Positions 26,025 to 34,533 are shown, counted from the first letter of the stretch. The stretch is 64,000 nt of DNA from Desulfosporosinus fructosivorans (GCF_004766045.1 NZ_SPQQ01000010.1:140686-204685), one strand, 5' to 3'. Translations and numbers: made by a program. Notes: generated by a model not told the origin, from the sequence alone.

Positions 26025-26075
26025 GAAAAAAATTAATTGGGAAGGGGCAAGTCTATAACTCACCCCTTCCCAATT
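26025..26075 (-). terminator. Terminator of the 26087-26389 gene
   Basis: Arms AATTGGGAAGGGG and CCCCTTCCCAATT form a strong stem and are followed on the minus strand by AATTTTTTT. Confidence 0.85.
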
Positions 26076-26086
26076 ATTCTTAACAG

Positions 26087-26389
26087 CTACTTTGTAAATA
26101 AAACATAATAAAACCAAGAAGATAATGTCAGAAGACCAACACTCCCTAATAACCAAATAACAGGTTGACCTTCAAGCTGTTTATAGGGTTTACTTTTTTC
26201 CATTGGAAGATAATCAGTCGGCTGCATAGTTTGCATGGAAGTCGATTCTTTTTCATAGATGGTTTCACCCAACTTACGAATCCCGTTTTTAGCTGTAGTT
26301 ACCCGGGTAGCCACATCTATCCATTGCAATGAACCTTGAAGCATATCTTGAAGTTCTTTAGGACTCAGCCAAACATTAGTTTCTTTCAT
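26087..26389 (-). CDS. Hypothetical 100-residue protein with C-terminal membrane anchor
   Basis: The family is not recognised. The N-terminal 75 residues are hydrophilic (KELQDMLQGSLQWIDVATRV is a likely helix), and residues about 77-97 form one transmembrane segment (VIWLLGSVGLLTLSSWFYYV), giving a tail-anchored topology. A GGATACC site precedes the ATG and a strong terminator follows the stop, so the gene is probably real and monocistronic, between UspA and ctsR. Confidence 0.55.
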   Translation of the reverse strand: MKETNVWLSPKELQDMLQGSLQWIDVATRVTTAKNGIRKLGETIYEKESTSMQTMQPTDYLPMEKSKPYKQLEGQPVIWLLGSVGLLTLSSWFYYVLFTK

Positions 26390-26487
26390 GGGTATCCTCC
26401 ATGTATCTATCTATAATCGGTGAATTTGCTTAAGGTTGCACGTAATTCTAAGCGCTTAATCAACTCTCCTATTCATTCGCTACCAAC

Positions 26488-26516
26488 GAAAAAAATCCCT
26501 GCCACATGAGCAGGGA
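26488..26516 (-). terminator. Terminator of the UspA gene
   Basis: Stem TCCCTGC-CACATGA-GCAGGGA, followed on the minus strand by a T run. Confidence 0.75.
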
Positions 26517-26632
26517 CCTTAGTCCTAATATCTACACGATTCATCCAAAGTTGCTATGAATCTCTCTCGACAAGTATGAAATGCGTTGTCGGGACTTTTT
26601 TCCCCAAAGGTTCCAACATTGCAAACTTCACT

Positions 26633-27061
26633 CTACTTAATAATAAGTACAGGGCAACTCGCTCGCTGCAACACCCGTTGACTTACACTTCCAAGAACCG
26701 AACCTGCTATTGCTCCGTAACCATGGCTTCCCATGACCACCAAATCAATATTATCTTTCTTAATTTGGTCTACTATCATGGTCACCGGATGCCCAGATTC
26801 TACTCTTTTGTGGATAACAACTTGTTCGCTATCGATTCCAGTCAGCGTTGCTTCTAAAGCCAGTTCTCCGTTTTGATCCAGTTGTTCTTGCGTTACTGTT
26901 ATGCCATAAGAGATCGTATACCCCCAATAAGCTTGCGGCGTGTAGCTAACATGGAGAAGCACTACCTCAGCTTGAACAGATCGAGCCATTTCTAATGCCA
27001 CCTTTAAGGCACGACGCGAGTATTCTGAGGCATCTGTAGGGACGAGGATCTTTTTAAACAT
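26633..27061 (-). CDS. Universal stress protein UspA family
   Basis: This 142-residue UspA-fold protein binds ATP in its typed subgroup: MFKKILVPTDASEYSRRAL at the start, then VVMGSHGYGAIAGSVLGSVS, the G-2x-G-9x-G(S/T) nucleotide motif, and VLIIK at the end. It lacks enzymatic motifs. The ATG at 27061 is chosen because GGGAGTGA lies eight bases upstream. It has its own terminator. The role is general stress tolerance by family membership. Confidence 0.9.
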   Translation of the reverse strand: MFKKILVPTDASEYSRRALKVALEMARSVQAEVVLLHVSYTPQAYWGYTISYGITVTQEQLDQNGELALEATLTGIDSEQVVIHKRVESGHPVTMIVDQIKKDNIDLVVMGSHGYGAIAGSVLGSVSQRVLQRASCPVLIIK

Positions 27062-27367
27062 AGCTAAATCACTCCCATATATTATACTATTATTCTCGAG
27101 CACCATTAATAAAAATAAAGTTACCTTTATCTTATCCTATTTATCCGATATCCTCAACTTCTAATCTGCTTTACGATTAGCGTAGCCGAAAGCCCCTAAC
27201 TTCAGTCACGCGTCGCAAAAGATTTCTAAGCCGGGATCCATAAAGGAATACATAACGGCGTAGAAGTACTATTCGCCGAGCAACCTATCCCAAAATAAAC
27301 ACTTAAGGCGAAGTCCCCCTGCCGAAGCAAGTACGGGGTACCACTCTTACTTGCAGAAGTGAGAGTC
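27062..27367. other. Intergenic interval with hairpin repeats
   Basis: This interval upstream of UspA and downstream of the M24 peptidase has no ORF with a start signal that is worth calling. It contains a copy of the TCCAATCGTGAGA repeat at 27340-27384 whose end supplies the peptidase stop codon. Confidence 0.5.
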
Positions 27368-27384
27368 TCACGATTGGATGGATA
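27340..27384. repeat. Dispersed hairpin repeat overlapping the end of the M24 peptidase gene
   Basis: ACTCTTACTTGCAGAAGTGAGAGT is a stem-loop, followed by CTCACGATTGGATGGATAA. The last five codons and the TGA of the peptidase lie inside it, which suggests it inserted at or shaped the 3' end of that gene. Confidence 0.6.
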
Positions 27385-28558
27385 ATTCTCGAGAACTTGA
27401 TGATATATACTTTGCCCCCTCTTCATCCACGATAACTACTGTATCCTCGATCCCGACAACCCCAAACCCTGGGAAAACAAATTTCGGTTCGATCGCTACC
27501 ACCATTCCTGGCTTTAACACTTCTTTAGCTCCTTTGCTAATGGTCGGGAGTTCATCGAGGTCCAGTCCCACCCCGTGTCCGACAAAACGGACCCGACTTG
27601 ACCCATAACCCATGAAGTTTTCCTCATAAGGGGTATTCTCCCGAACCCAAGTTAAGATTTCTTCATAGACTTCCCCAGCCACCCTCCCGGGAACTAAAGC
27701 GCGCCGAATCTTTTCTTCAACCTGCTTGGCCACCTCGTAGACCTCCCTTAACTCCTTTGATAATGACCCGAGACTTAAAATTCGAGTTTGATCAACCTGA
27801 TAGCCATGCACTACTGTCACCATATCCACAACAATCGGCTCACCTAACTTAATTTGAGCCATTGAGGCGCCAGTTGGATGCGCAATAGAAACCCCTTGCC
27901 CTGTGACCGCTCCATCAAAACAACTACTCACTGCAGCCCTAGCCCCAGAAGTGATCGCGCCGACATGGAATTCAGAGTCAAAGCCACGCATCCGCACATG
28001 ACCACCGTGTCCAAGCGACCGTGCCTTGCCAGCTAATAGTCCCTCTAACTCAACCTCAGTCATACCTTCATGAAGCACTTCCTTAGCAAACTCTAAAACT
28101 AAAGTATGAATTTGTGCACTTTCTTCGAGCCGAGCTAATTCCCACTTAGACTTTACCGCACGTTGTAAACGAACCTCCGGGGAAACATCTACAAACTTAA
28201 CGTCTGGGAATATTTTTCGATAGCGCTCAAATTGATTAACCGGAAGAACATCCAGTTCCAGTCCCATTATTTCCGGTATAGGGAGCCCTGCCTCCTTAAT
28301 ATACTTCGGAATCTTAGACATGCCCTGTAACTGAACAACCTCCCACGAACTTTCTGACTTAGCTCTGAGAAAATCCCGATAAGCCATAACGATAGGTTTT
28401 CCGCTAGCTGGAATATATACATGAACATTCTGGGCCGTTCCTGAATAATACAGGGTATCCGCCCTCTGGACTAACAACGCCCCTTCAATCCTGCTTTTCT
28501 GCAGAAGATCCTGAAAAATCAAAAGGCGCCCCTCTAGCTCTATCATAGGTACTTTCAT
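27368..28558 (-). CDS. M24 family metallopeptidase (Xaa-Pro aminopeptidase/dipeptidase-like)
   Basis: The 396-residue protein has a creatinase-type N-terminal domain and a pita-bread M24 catalytic domain. Metal ligands are seen as VVDMVTVV with the second aspartate in YQVDQTRIL, the histidine in VGHGVGLDLDELP, and glutamates in AIEPKFVF and VGIEDTVVI. It would cleave N-terminal residues before proline or X-Pro dipeptides. The ATG at 28558 is preferred over the TTG at 28573. Its last residues LSIQS come from a dispersed repeat, so the natural C-terminus may have been altered. Confidence 0.88.
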   Translation of the reverse strand: MKVPMIELEGRLLIFQDLLQKSRIEGALLVQRADTLYYSGTAQNVHVYIPASGKPIVMAYRDFLRAKSESSWEVVQLQGMSKIPKYIKEAGLPIPEIMGLELDVLPVNQFERYRKIFPDVKFVDVSPEVRLQRAVKSKWELARLEESAQIHTLVLEFAKEVLHEGMTEVELEGLLAGKARSLGHGGHVRMRGFDSEFHVGAITSGARAAVSSCFDGAVTGQGVSIAHPTGASMAQIKLGEPIVVDMVTVVHGYQVDQTRILSLGSLSKELREVYEVAKQVEEKIRRALVPGRVAGEVYEEILTWVRENTPYEENFMGYGSSRVRFVGHGVGLDLDELPTISKGAKEVLKPGMVVAIEPKFVFPGFGVVGIEDTVVIVDEEGAKYISSSSRELSIQS

Positions 28559-28960
28559 TTTTCTCCGCTCCAATCTATTTAAATATTCAGAATTATACTT
28601 TTATTAATATTATGTTCGGATTATAACATTTTTGCAAGTATTAAATATAAGTACTTTGAATCAAAGAACCATCTCTATCTCATTATTTATACTTTTCAAC
28701 TGACAGGAATTGTTATATCTGTAAATAAAGCTGAAACAATTATTAGATGCACACCTATTATTATTTGGGAGATCTGTTGACGAGAACCGTGACTTCTGGG
28801 ATGTGGTGGGGCTTATGAATGAACCCCTGAAAACTAATACCCCCTATGGTAGAATAAAACATCTACTATAGGGGGTAATTTATACCCTATTGGGTAGACC
28901 TTTTTAGACTTCTACTCTATAGGGTACATATTAATTTATTATCCTACTCCACTTTTTTTC
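28559..28960. other. Gene-free interval between peptidase and rubrerythrin
   Basis: No ORF is supported in this interval. Its notable content is two successive imperfect inverted repeats at 28836-28930, built from a repeated TACCCCCTATGGTAGA-like unit. Confidence 0.5.
28836..28930. repeat. Two adjacent inverted repeats of a TCTACTATAGGGGGTA-like unit
   Basis: The first repeat pairs AATACCCCCTATGGTAGA (28836-28853) with TCTACTATAGGGGGTA (28862-28877). The second pairs TATACCCTATTGGGTAGA (28881-28898) with TCTACTCTATAGGGTA (28911-28926). Four related 16-base units thus lie head to head. It follows the rubrerythrin gene and has no T run, so it need not be a terminator. Confidence 0.7.
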
Positions 28961-29548
28961 CTAATACTTTTCTGGCAATTCCTCGAAGTATCCCTGCGCA
29001 TGCGCACAAGCTGGACAGCTTTCGGGTGCTTCGGTACCTTCATGGATGTAGCCACAGTTGGAGCATTTCCAGGTAGTCGGTACATCCTTTTTGAAAAGAG
29101 TCCCATTTTCAATTCCATCGGCATAATGCTCAAACCGAGTCATGTGGTGCTTCTCGACTTTGGCGATCTCAGTAAAAGCTTTCGCTATATCGGAAAACCC
29201 TTCTTTTGCTGCGATTTCTCCGAATTCGGAATAAAGTTCAGACCATTCTTCTCTTTCTCCAGCTGCAGCAGCTCTCAGATTGGTCAATGTATCCTTATAA
29301 ACTAGAGGATAATCTGCATCGACATGAATGATCTGCGTTTCGTCCTGATTATGAGCAATTAGCAGCTTATAAAAAACCTGAGCATGCTCCTTTTCGTTGG
29401 CAGCCGTTTCCTCAAAAACAGCTTGAATGTAATTGAACCCTTCTTTCTTGGCGACACCAGCAAAAAAAGAATACCGATTACGCGCTTGAGACTCCCCAGC
29501 AAAAGCGTTGCTTAGGTTTTTAAATGTTTCAGTTTCATGGAATTTCAT
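28961..29548 (-). CDS. Rubrerythrin
   Basis: Rubrerythrin reduces hydrogen peroxide with electrons from NAD(P)H via rubredoxin or a partner reductase. The 195 residues carry the ferritin-like diiron domain with FAGESQARNRYSFF and EETAANEKEHAQVF as the first pair of glutamate motifs and AAAAGEREEWSELY and EIAKVEKHHMTRF as the second. The C-terminal rubredoxin domain is WKCSNCGYIHEGT with ESCPACAH. A GGAGAGTGA site precedes the ATG. The gene is divergent from the MFS transporter. It is typical of oxygen defence in strict anaerobes. Confidence 0.95.
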   Translation of the reverse strand: MKFHETETFKNLSNAFAGESQARNRYSFFAGVAKKEGFNYIQAVFEETAANEKEHAQVFYKLLIAHNQDETQIIHVDADYPLVYKDTLTNLRAAAAGEREEWSELYSEFGEIAAKEGFSDIAKAFTEIAKVEKHHMTRFEHYADGIENGTLFKKDVPTTWKCSNCGYIHEGTEAPESCPACAHAQGYFEELPEKY

Positions 29549-29714
29549 GATTCACTCTCCTTTTTCCCTAGTTTCTCTGTAAGCTTATTCATTTATGCTT
29601 TCGATATCTTTATCAATAATCCTGCTTATTTAAGTTTAATTTACTTTCAAGACCCCAACTTCCTATTTTGTGGGGTACATGTTTTAAAGGTTTTTTTTTA
29701 CGGATGTCGAAGTA

Positions 29715-30953
29715 ATGTATGGGTCAATTACACCAAGGGTGGTTTTCCGTTTGAAGTTAAAACGTCTCAATATACCGCGTGCCGTCATAATTCTAATCAT
29801 TGGGGGGTTCATCCAATCAACAGGGAATTCTCTGATGTGGCCAATAAACAGCCTCTTTATGCATACAGTCTTAGGTCGTACTTTGACTGAAGCTGGCACC
29901 CTTCTTGCTATTCAATCCGCAGTATCTCTCTTTGGTCAATTTATGAGCGGCTTTTTAGCTGATCGTTTTGGACCGAAGAGGATTATGATTCTAGGCCTAG
30001 TTGGTGCAGTCCTTTCCGTCGGGTCTATCGGAATCTTTCCTGTCTGGGGGGTCTATGTCCCTGCGTTTATCCTCTTTGGCTTAGCACAGGCTTTTATCTT
30101 CGTTCCACTTTACGCTCTGATTCATGCCGTCTGGCCAGAAGGCGGGCGGCGTGGTTTTAACCTTCTATATGTCTCCAATAACGCAGGGGTAGCCGTTGGA
30201 ACTGCCCTTGGAGGACTGATCGCTCAATTTTCTTTCAGGCTCATTTTCTCTCTAAATGCTCTAGCCTTCTTAATCTATTTATTGTTAGTGATCATAGGGG
30301 TGTCCGAACGAAATGCACCCATTCATTTAATTCCACCGAAACAGCAAACCGAACGCCTGACAAAAGACAAAGGCTTCAAGGTACTCCTAGCCTTAGGTGG
30401 CGGAATATTCTTTGTCTGGGGCGCTTACATTCAGCTTGTTACAATATTACCTGTTGTGATGAACCGACTCGGCTTTTCCTTGATTTCTTACAGTGTGCTT
30501 TGGACGCTGAATGGAATTTTCGTCGTAACCTTACAACCCTTGCTCACTTGGATGATCCAAGCATGGGCCAAGTCTCTTAAACGGCAATTTTACCTTGGAG
30601 GGGTATTCTTAGCCCTAGGCTTTGTGATTTTACTCGGAAAACTTCCATATTGGTCCTATATTGTTGCCATGCTCATTCTAACGTTAGGCGAAATGCTTAT
30701 TATGCCCGCGGTCCCTGCAGCGACCGCTCAACTTGCCCCACAAGGCAAAGAAGGTGCTTATCAAGGCATCATCGGAGGTGCTACGTCTGGTGGCCGAATG
30801 GTTGGCCCCTTATTGGGTGGTATGATGTACGACTTTGGCGGAGGATCAAGCGTATGGTGGCTGGCGCTCACCTTTATGGGAGCATCTATGGTGATGTTCT
30901 ATATCTACGGGATAGTTGTTCAACGCTTTCATTTGCTTCAACAATCTCAGTGA
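29715..30953 (+). CDS. MFS transporter
   Basis: The 412-residue protein has about twelve hydrophobic segments and the major facilitator loop 2-3 motif in SGFLADRFGPKRIMILGL (about residue 78). The second half repeats the fold after a central loop with QQTERLTKDKG. The substrate is not evident. The start at 29715 lacks a clear ribosome-binding site and could be a few codons later. A Nudix gene follows 80 bases downstream on the same strand. Drug or small-metabolite efflux is possible but unproven. Confidence 0.85.
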   Translation: MYGSITPRVVFRLKLKRLNIPRAVIILIIGGFIQSTGNSLMWPINSLFMHTVLGRTLTEAGTLLAIQSAVSLFGQFMSGFLADRFGPKRIMILGLVGAVLSVGSIGIFPVWGVYVPAFILFGLAQAFIFVPLYALIHAVWPEGGRRGFNLLYVSNNAGVAVGTALGGLIAQFSFRLIFSLNALAFLIYLLLVIIGVSERNAPIHLIPPKQQTERLTKDKGFKVLLALGGGIFFVWGAYIQLVTILPVVMNRLGFSLISYSVLWTLNGIFVVTLQPLLTWMIQAWAKSLKRQFYLGGVFLALGFVILLGKLPYWSYIVAMLILTLGEMLIMPAVPAATAQLAPQGKEGAYQGIIGGATSGGRMVGPLLGGMMYDFGGGSSVWWLALTFMGASMVMFYIYGIVVQRFHLLQQSQ

Positions 30954-31033
30954 ACAGAGATGACTAAAATATTTAAATAAACCTAAACTAAGTAATATGA
31001 GTAGATTCATACACTAGAAAGGAACTAAAAAGG

Positions 31034-31606
31034 ATGTCTTACAATCCTGCTCCCTTTATTTTTTGTCCGATATGCGGTAAACCCCTCCAGAAGTCTATTA
31101 TTGACAACCAGCCTCGTAGCATATGCCGTGACTGTTCCTATGTACACTGGGGAAATTTTTCCCTCGGGGTCGGGGGTGTTCTTTGGCACAACGGCAAAGT
31201 TCTGCTTGTACAACGTGCCCATAATCCTGGCAAAGGAATGTGGACTATTCCAGGAGGATATGTAGATCAAGGGGAATCGATCGGGGAAGCAATCATACGC
31301 GAAATTCAAGAAGAAACTGGAGTTAAAACTAAACCACTTTCTATTATCGCCTTACGCGATCGACCTGATGAGAGACATGACACTTATATAATTTTCCTGA
31401 TGGAATTTTTAGGTGGGACCCTTCAAGCACAGCCACAGGAAGTGAGTAATCTTGGCTTCTTTACATTAGAGGAGTGTCTTTCCCTTCCGATCGCCGCTCT
31501 GACCCTGGGTGCCCTCGAAGCATCTCACTCCGTTTCCCAGGGTCTCGTACTAAATTCAGACGTTAAACTAACAGGCACATTGTCAACACTCTATCGTAAA
31601 CCATAA
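31034..31606 (+). CDS. Nudix hydrolase with N-terminal zinc ribbon
   Basis: The protein (190 residues) starts with a C4 zinc ribbon, FCPICGKPL and ICRDCSYVHW, followed by the Nudix box GGYVDQGESIGEAIIREIQE with the catalytic REXXEE-type glutamates. The zinc ribbon plus Nudix layout resembles NADH pyrophosphatase (NudC) relatives and ADP-ribose or FAD-type hydrolases; the exact nucleotide is not decided. It is 80 bases downstream of the MFS gene. Confidence 0.88.
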   Translation: MSYNPAPFIFCPICGKPLQKSIIDNQPRSICRDCSYVHWGNFSLGVGGVLWHNGKVLLVQRAHNPGKGMWTIPGGYVDQGESIGEAIIREIQEETGVKTKPLSIIALRDRPDERHDTYIIFLMEFLGGTLQAQPQEVSNLGFFTLEECLSLPIAALTLGALEASHSVSQGLVLNSDVKLTGTLSTLYRKP

Positions 31607-31694
31607 TCATCCTGATATTTCCGCCCAGCTTTAGGACAAAAGGGGGCTTGTGAAAACTCAGTCTCCAAAATTCTGAGTGGTTACAACAATCAAA

Positions 31695-31735
31695 AAGCGT
31701 CCTCATTTCACTATCAAAGTGGAATGAGGACGCTT
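31695..31735. terminator. Strong bidirectional hairpin after the Nudix gene
   Basis: AAGCGTCCTCATTTCACT pairs perfectly with AGTGGAATGAGGACGCTT except at one position, and A/T runs flank it. Confidence 0.75.
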
Positions 31736-31849
31736 GTGTTTTGATGATATAGAAGCAAAAGTGGAGACGTGAAAACAACACAAACAAGTTTTAGCACAGC
31801 CCCAATCGTTCAACAAATATAACCTCGAGGATTCGATGGGTGAGCAGAG

Positions 31850-31886
31850 TACGAGATAGCACTTGTAGGAGTGGGAGTCTCACATA
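31850..31886. repeat. Dispersed hairpin repeat, GGAGTGGGAGTCTCACAT
   Basis: CACTTGTAGGAGTGGGAGTCTCACATAG matches the family seen at 15183, 27340 and elsewhere. It lies just after the 31896 gene. Confidence 0.45.
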
Positions 31887-31895
31887 GATAAAGCC

Positions 31896-32159
31896 TTACC
31901 CCCCAGCTGAAAGGAATCGAAAGCGAAAAGCTTTAAGCATTTCCGACCAGTCTTCTTCATTAACCCGAAATCGCACTTGAGTTGCTGTGACTTGTAACGA
32001 GCCTAAAGTACATTTCCACTCATCACTTAGCTCTACTTGCCAGTTCGGACCCAAATAAGTTCCCTGCCCAATCTGCTTCCCACCGATTGTAAGAAAATAC
32101 TCTTCTAATTCTCTGTGAGGCATTCCTCTCATTTCCAAGGAATGCTCTATAATTGTCAT
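31896..32159 (-). CDS. Hypothetical 87-residue protein
   Basis: The family is not securely recognised. The ATG at 32159 follows GAGAGGCG and gives a compact beta-rich protein beginning MTIIEHSLEMRGMPHRELEE, with LTIGGKQIGQGTYLGPNW in the middle. It resembles small proteins annotated as DUF1952, but this is a weak recollection. It follows a YgbA-like gene on the same strand by about 60 bases, so the two are likely co-transcribed. Confidence 0.6.
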   Translation of the reverse strand: MTIIEHSLEMRGMPHRELEEYFLTIGGKQIGQGTYLGPNWQVELSDEWKCTLGSLQVTATQVRFRVNEEDWSEMLKAFRFRFLSAGG

Positions 32160-32222
32160 AATTTCGCCTCTCTTTTCCAACGCCATGCAGTCCTGGAAAC
32201 TACAATCCCTCAATTCAGAGTA

Positions 32223-32531
32223 CTAGTCTTTAAATCCGTCCCACAAATGCCTTAACCCTATAATCGGATGAGCAAAAATCATCCTTGGCCCTACATATCT
32301 CATAATCTCTTGAATCCGTTTCCGCATATCAGGTTTATAGCAATGCACTGTACATTTCCCGCAGGTTGGTTTGCTTTCTCCGAACTGACAATGGGTTAGA
32401 CGGTTCATGGCATAATCCGATAATTCTTGGCATTCTGGACACAATCTACCCACTGAGTTGTGATGATCTTTGCAGTATAGCTTAAGCATTATTTGCACGG
32501 TAGTTTTCTCGCGGTCTAACCTCGTTGACAT
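32223..32531 (-). CDS. YgbA-like protein (nitrous oxide-stimulated promoter family)
   Basis: The 102-residue, Cys-rich protein matches the small family named from nitrous-oxide- or nitric-oxide-responsive genes (YgbA). Visible conserved parts are MLKLYCKDHH, LCPECQELSDYAMNRLTHC, KPTCGKCTVHCYKPDMRKR and MRYVGPRMIF. The eight cysteines suggest metal or cluster binding. A role in nitrosative-stress tolerance is known for E. coli YgbA. The start at 32531 has only a weak ribosome-binding site and could lie a few codons later. Confidence 0.85.
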   Translation of the reverse strand: MSTRLDREKTTVQIMLKLYCKDHHNSVGRLCPECQELSDYAMNRLTHCQFGESKPTCGKCTVHCYKPDMRKRIQEIMRYVGPRMIFAHPIIGLRHLWDGFKD

Positions 32532-32687
32532 TTTAGCTCAACTCCATCCCTGATCTCTGGCACTCCTGATTCAGACCCTAAAGACACGCTATTCATACGC
32601 CAGCACCCATAGCTGTTTGTTAGGATACATGCTATTTATTAAATAGGGTATCCTATCAGTAACACTATATAAAGGGGGTAAGATTCC

Positions 32688-32810
32688 ATGGTGTCTAAAA
32701 AAACTAAGTCAACGAACAACAAGTCACGCAAGCCAGATAACACAGAGAAAATTCCTTTTCCTTTTGACGCTGATAAAATTGGGAAAGACGTAGGAAAAGA
32801 CCGGGTATAA
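32688..32810 (+). CDS. Small basic protein, 40 residues
   Basis: A GGGGG site lies nine bases upstream of an ATG that opens a 40-codon ORF. The product is lysine-rich at the N-terminus (MVSKKTKSTNNKSRKPDN) and ends IPFPFDADKIGKDVGKDRV. No family is recognised. The ORF terminates inside a hairpin that acts as its terminator, a compact arrangement that supports expression. Confidence 0.6.
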   Translation: MVSKKTKSTNNKSRKPDNTEKIPFPFDADKIGKDVGKDRV

Positions 32811-32831
32811 ACCGGTTCTTTCTTTTTGTGG
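32796..32831 (+). terminator. Terminator overlapping the end of the small basic protein gene
   Basis: AAAGACCGGGTATAAACCGG pairs ACCGG with CCGGT, followed by TTCTTTCTTTTT. The stem overlaps the stop codon. Confidence 0.65.
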
Positions 32832-32882
32832 GAACTATTAACATTCAAAAGACACTGATCTATTCTTTGAATGTACATCAAT

Positions 32883-32917
32883 AACTTGTTCAGCCGTGTT
32901 ATTGGCTGAACAAGTTT
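32883..32917 (-). terminator. Terminator at the end of the RluA-family gene
   Basis: AACTTGTTCAGCC and GGCTGAACAAGTT form a perfect 13-base stem that overlaps the last codons of the RluA-family gene. Confidence 0.7.
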
Positions 32918-33813
32918 AAAAATTCCTTGGGGATATCCGTCTCATAACGTATATCTTCACCTGTGATTGGATGTTTAAAGGCCAGCACCCGCGCATGAAG
33001 TCCTAACCGACCTATAGGGTGCTTAGTTGCACCATATTTCTTATCCCCAATCACACTGTGCCCTATTTCTTTCATATGGACTCGAATTTGGTTCTTTCTC
33101 CCAGTTTCCAGTTTGACTTCTAAGAGTGAGTAGTTTTTGTTTTTCTGAAGAACCTGGTAGTGAGTCACTGCTTTTTGACCTGCATTAGGCGTGCGACTAG
33201 AGTACATAATAAAGGCTTTACTTTCCGTCAACCAAGAAGTGATCGTTCCTTGCTCTTTGGTCACAAGCCCTTCTACAACCGCTACATAACTCCGCTCCAA
33301 AACAACTTCCTTCCAAGCATTTTGGAGCAATTGCTGTACTTTCTCACTTTTGGCAAACATCATCACTCCTGAGGTTTCTCTGTCAAGACGATGCAACACA
33401 AAGATCTTGTTCTTCGGGTCTCTTTTCTTCACATGCTCACTCAAAATGCTATAGGCTGTTTGTTCCTTTTCTGTAGCAGTAGCAATCGAAAGCAAGCCAG
33501 CCTGTTTTTCAATAATTATTATATGTAAGTCTTCAAATACAATATTTAGCCCTTCAGGTTGCTTTTCAATCAGCACTTTAGTCCAATTTACGACAACTTG
33601 TTGACCGATTTCCAGAGGATAATTGTATTGAGTGATAACTTCATTGCCCACAGAAATTTGATGATGGGCTAAAAGCGACTTGATATCACTGCGACTTTTA
33701 CTAGGTATAGCACCTATTAAAAACTTCATTAACTCCGCAGCTTCTGTTACTTCAAGGTGGGATTGTCTTTCCTTCCCGGTTTTGGTTATTAATTTATTGC
33801 TAGGTGTATGCAT
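32899..33813 (-). CDS. RluA family pseudouridine synthase
   Basis: This enzyme converts uridine to pseudouridine in rRNA or tRNA. The catalytic motif HRLDRETSGVMMFAKS carries the essential aspartate at about residue 144, and an S4-like N-terminal region (SDIKSLLAHHQISVGNEVI) comes first. The fold's GRKNQIRVHMKEIGHSVIG is typical of the RluD/RluC group. At 304 residues it has the normal length. The target uridine cannot be read from sequence. Confidence 0.93.
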   Translation of the reverse strand: MHTPSNKLITKTGKERQSHLEVTEAAELMKFLIGAIPSKSRSDIKSLLAHHQISVGNEVITQYNYPLEIGQQVVVNWTKVLIEKQPEGLNIVFEDLHIIIIEKQAGLLSIATATEKEQTAYSILSEHVKKRDPKNKIFVLHRLDRETSGVMMFAKSEKVQQLLQNAWKEVVLERSYVAVVEGLVTKEQGTITSWLTESKAFIMYSSRTPNAGQKAVTHYQVLQKNKNYSLLEVKLETGRKNQIRVHMKEIGHSVIGDKKYGATKHPIGRLGLHARVLAFKHPITGEDIRYETDIPKEFLNLFSQ

Positions 33814-33883
33814 TCGATTTACCGCCTCTTATCCATGTTATGTGTATTACTATCTCCGAATACACCAGCCTTAATTCCTTCTC

Positions 33884-33905
33884 CACTGAACTCGTTCAAC
33901 TTGAG
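33884..33905. repeat. Dispersed repeat CACTGAACTCGTTCAACTTGAG
   Basis: This is the complement of the TTGAACGAGTTCACTG block seen at 23805. It lies between RluA and DinB genes. Confidence 0.45.
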
Positions 33906-33943
33906 GTAATCATAGATTTCTGCGGTGGAGCGTCTCACATGGA

Positions 33944-34447
33944 TCAAATTCGAGGTGGTTCCATTCCGATATTATCCCAATCTTCCCTAGCAGGACCGTA
34001 AATTCCAGGCACTTTAAGACCAGCCTGTCTCATCAGTACGGTTATCTGTCCCCGATGGTGGATCTGATGATCAACCAAAGCACTTAAAGTCGTGCCAATT
34101 GCCCAGCTTTCTCCATACATATCCTTTTTCTCTAAAAGAGTCTGATCATTCCACTGGTTTCTAATTGCCGCTACTAATGATTTGCTAACTTCTCGATAAT
34201 TATTAATTATCTCCACCGCCGTGTTCGGAAGCGGGGCATCTTCATTAATACTCTCCATAATCAATCCCGTTCTAGCCATCATCTCTGGGATCGTTGTCAC
34301 GAGATGCCAAGCGATTCTCCCAAGTGTGCGATCCGGTGCTGCAACTAATTGGTTCAAGGACTCATCAGTTAGAACGTCTAGGATTCGTTGGGTCGATTCA
34401 GCTTCTTTCTCCCATACTTGTAGAAAGGTCGAGACAGATAAAAACAT
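33944..34447 (-). CDS. DinB family protein
   Basis: DinB/YfiT-like proteins are four-helix-bundle, metal-binding proteins, and several act as thiol-dependent S-transferases. This one has 167 residues with histidine ligands in RIAWHLVTTIPE (about residue 45) and VDHQIHHRGQITVLM (about residue 128), which form the three-histidine site. The substrate is unknown. It is monocistronic in appearance between RluA and malic enzyme genes. Confidence 0.85.
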   Translation of the reverse strand: MFLSVSTFLQVWEKEAESTQRILDVLTDESLNQLVAAPDRTLGRIAWHLVTTIPEMMARTGLIMESINEDAPLPNTAVEIINNYREVSKSLVAAIRNQWNDQTLLEKKDMYGESWAIGTTLSALVDHQIHHRGQITVLMRQAGLKVPGIYGPAREDWDNIGMEPPRI

Positions 34448-34533
34448 TCTTAATCCCCCTTAATACTTGAATTTATCCCAATATTACCAGTTAGCTTGAT
34501 TGAGGTCAATTAATTCTCCCTCTGACTAGTATT

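Noticed and set aside
27226..27426. 66-residue ORF on the minus strand near the M24 peptidase
   Set aside because: It overlaps the peptidase end and consists largely of repeat sequence; no start signal.
29549..29714. PerR box upstream of rubrerythrin
   Set aside because: Only a partial TTATTGATAA-like word is present; it does not match the 15-base PerR palindrome well enough.
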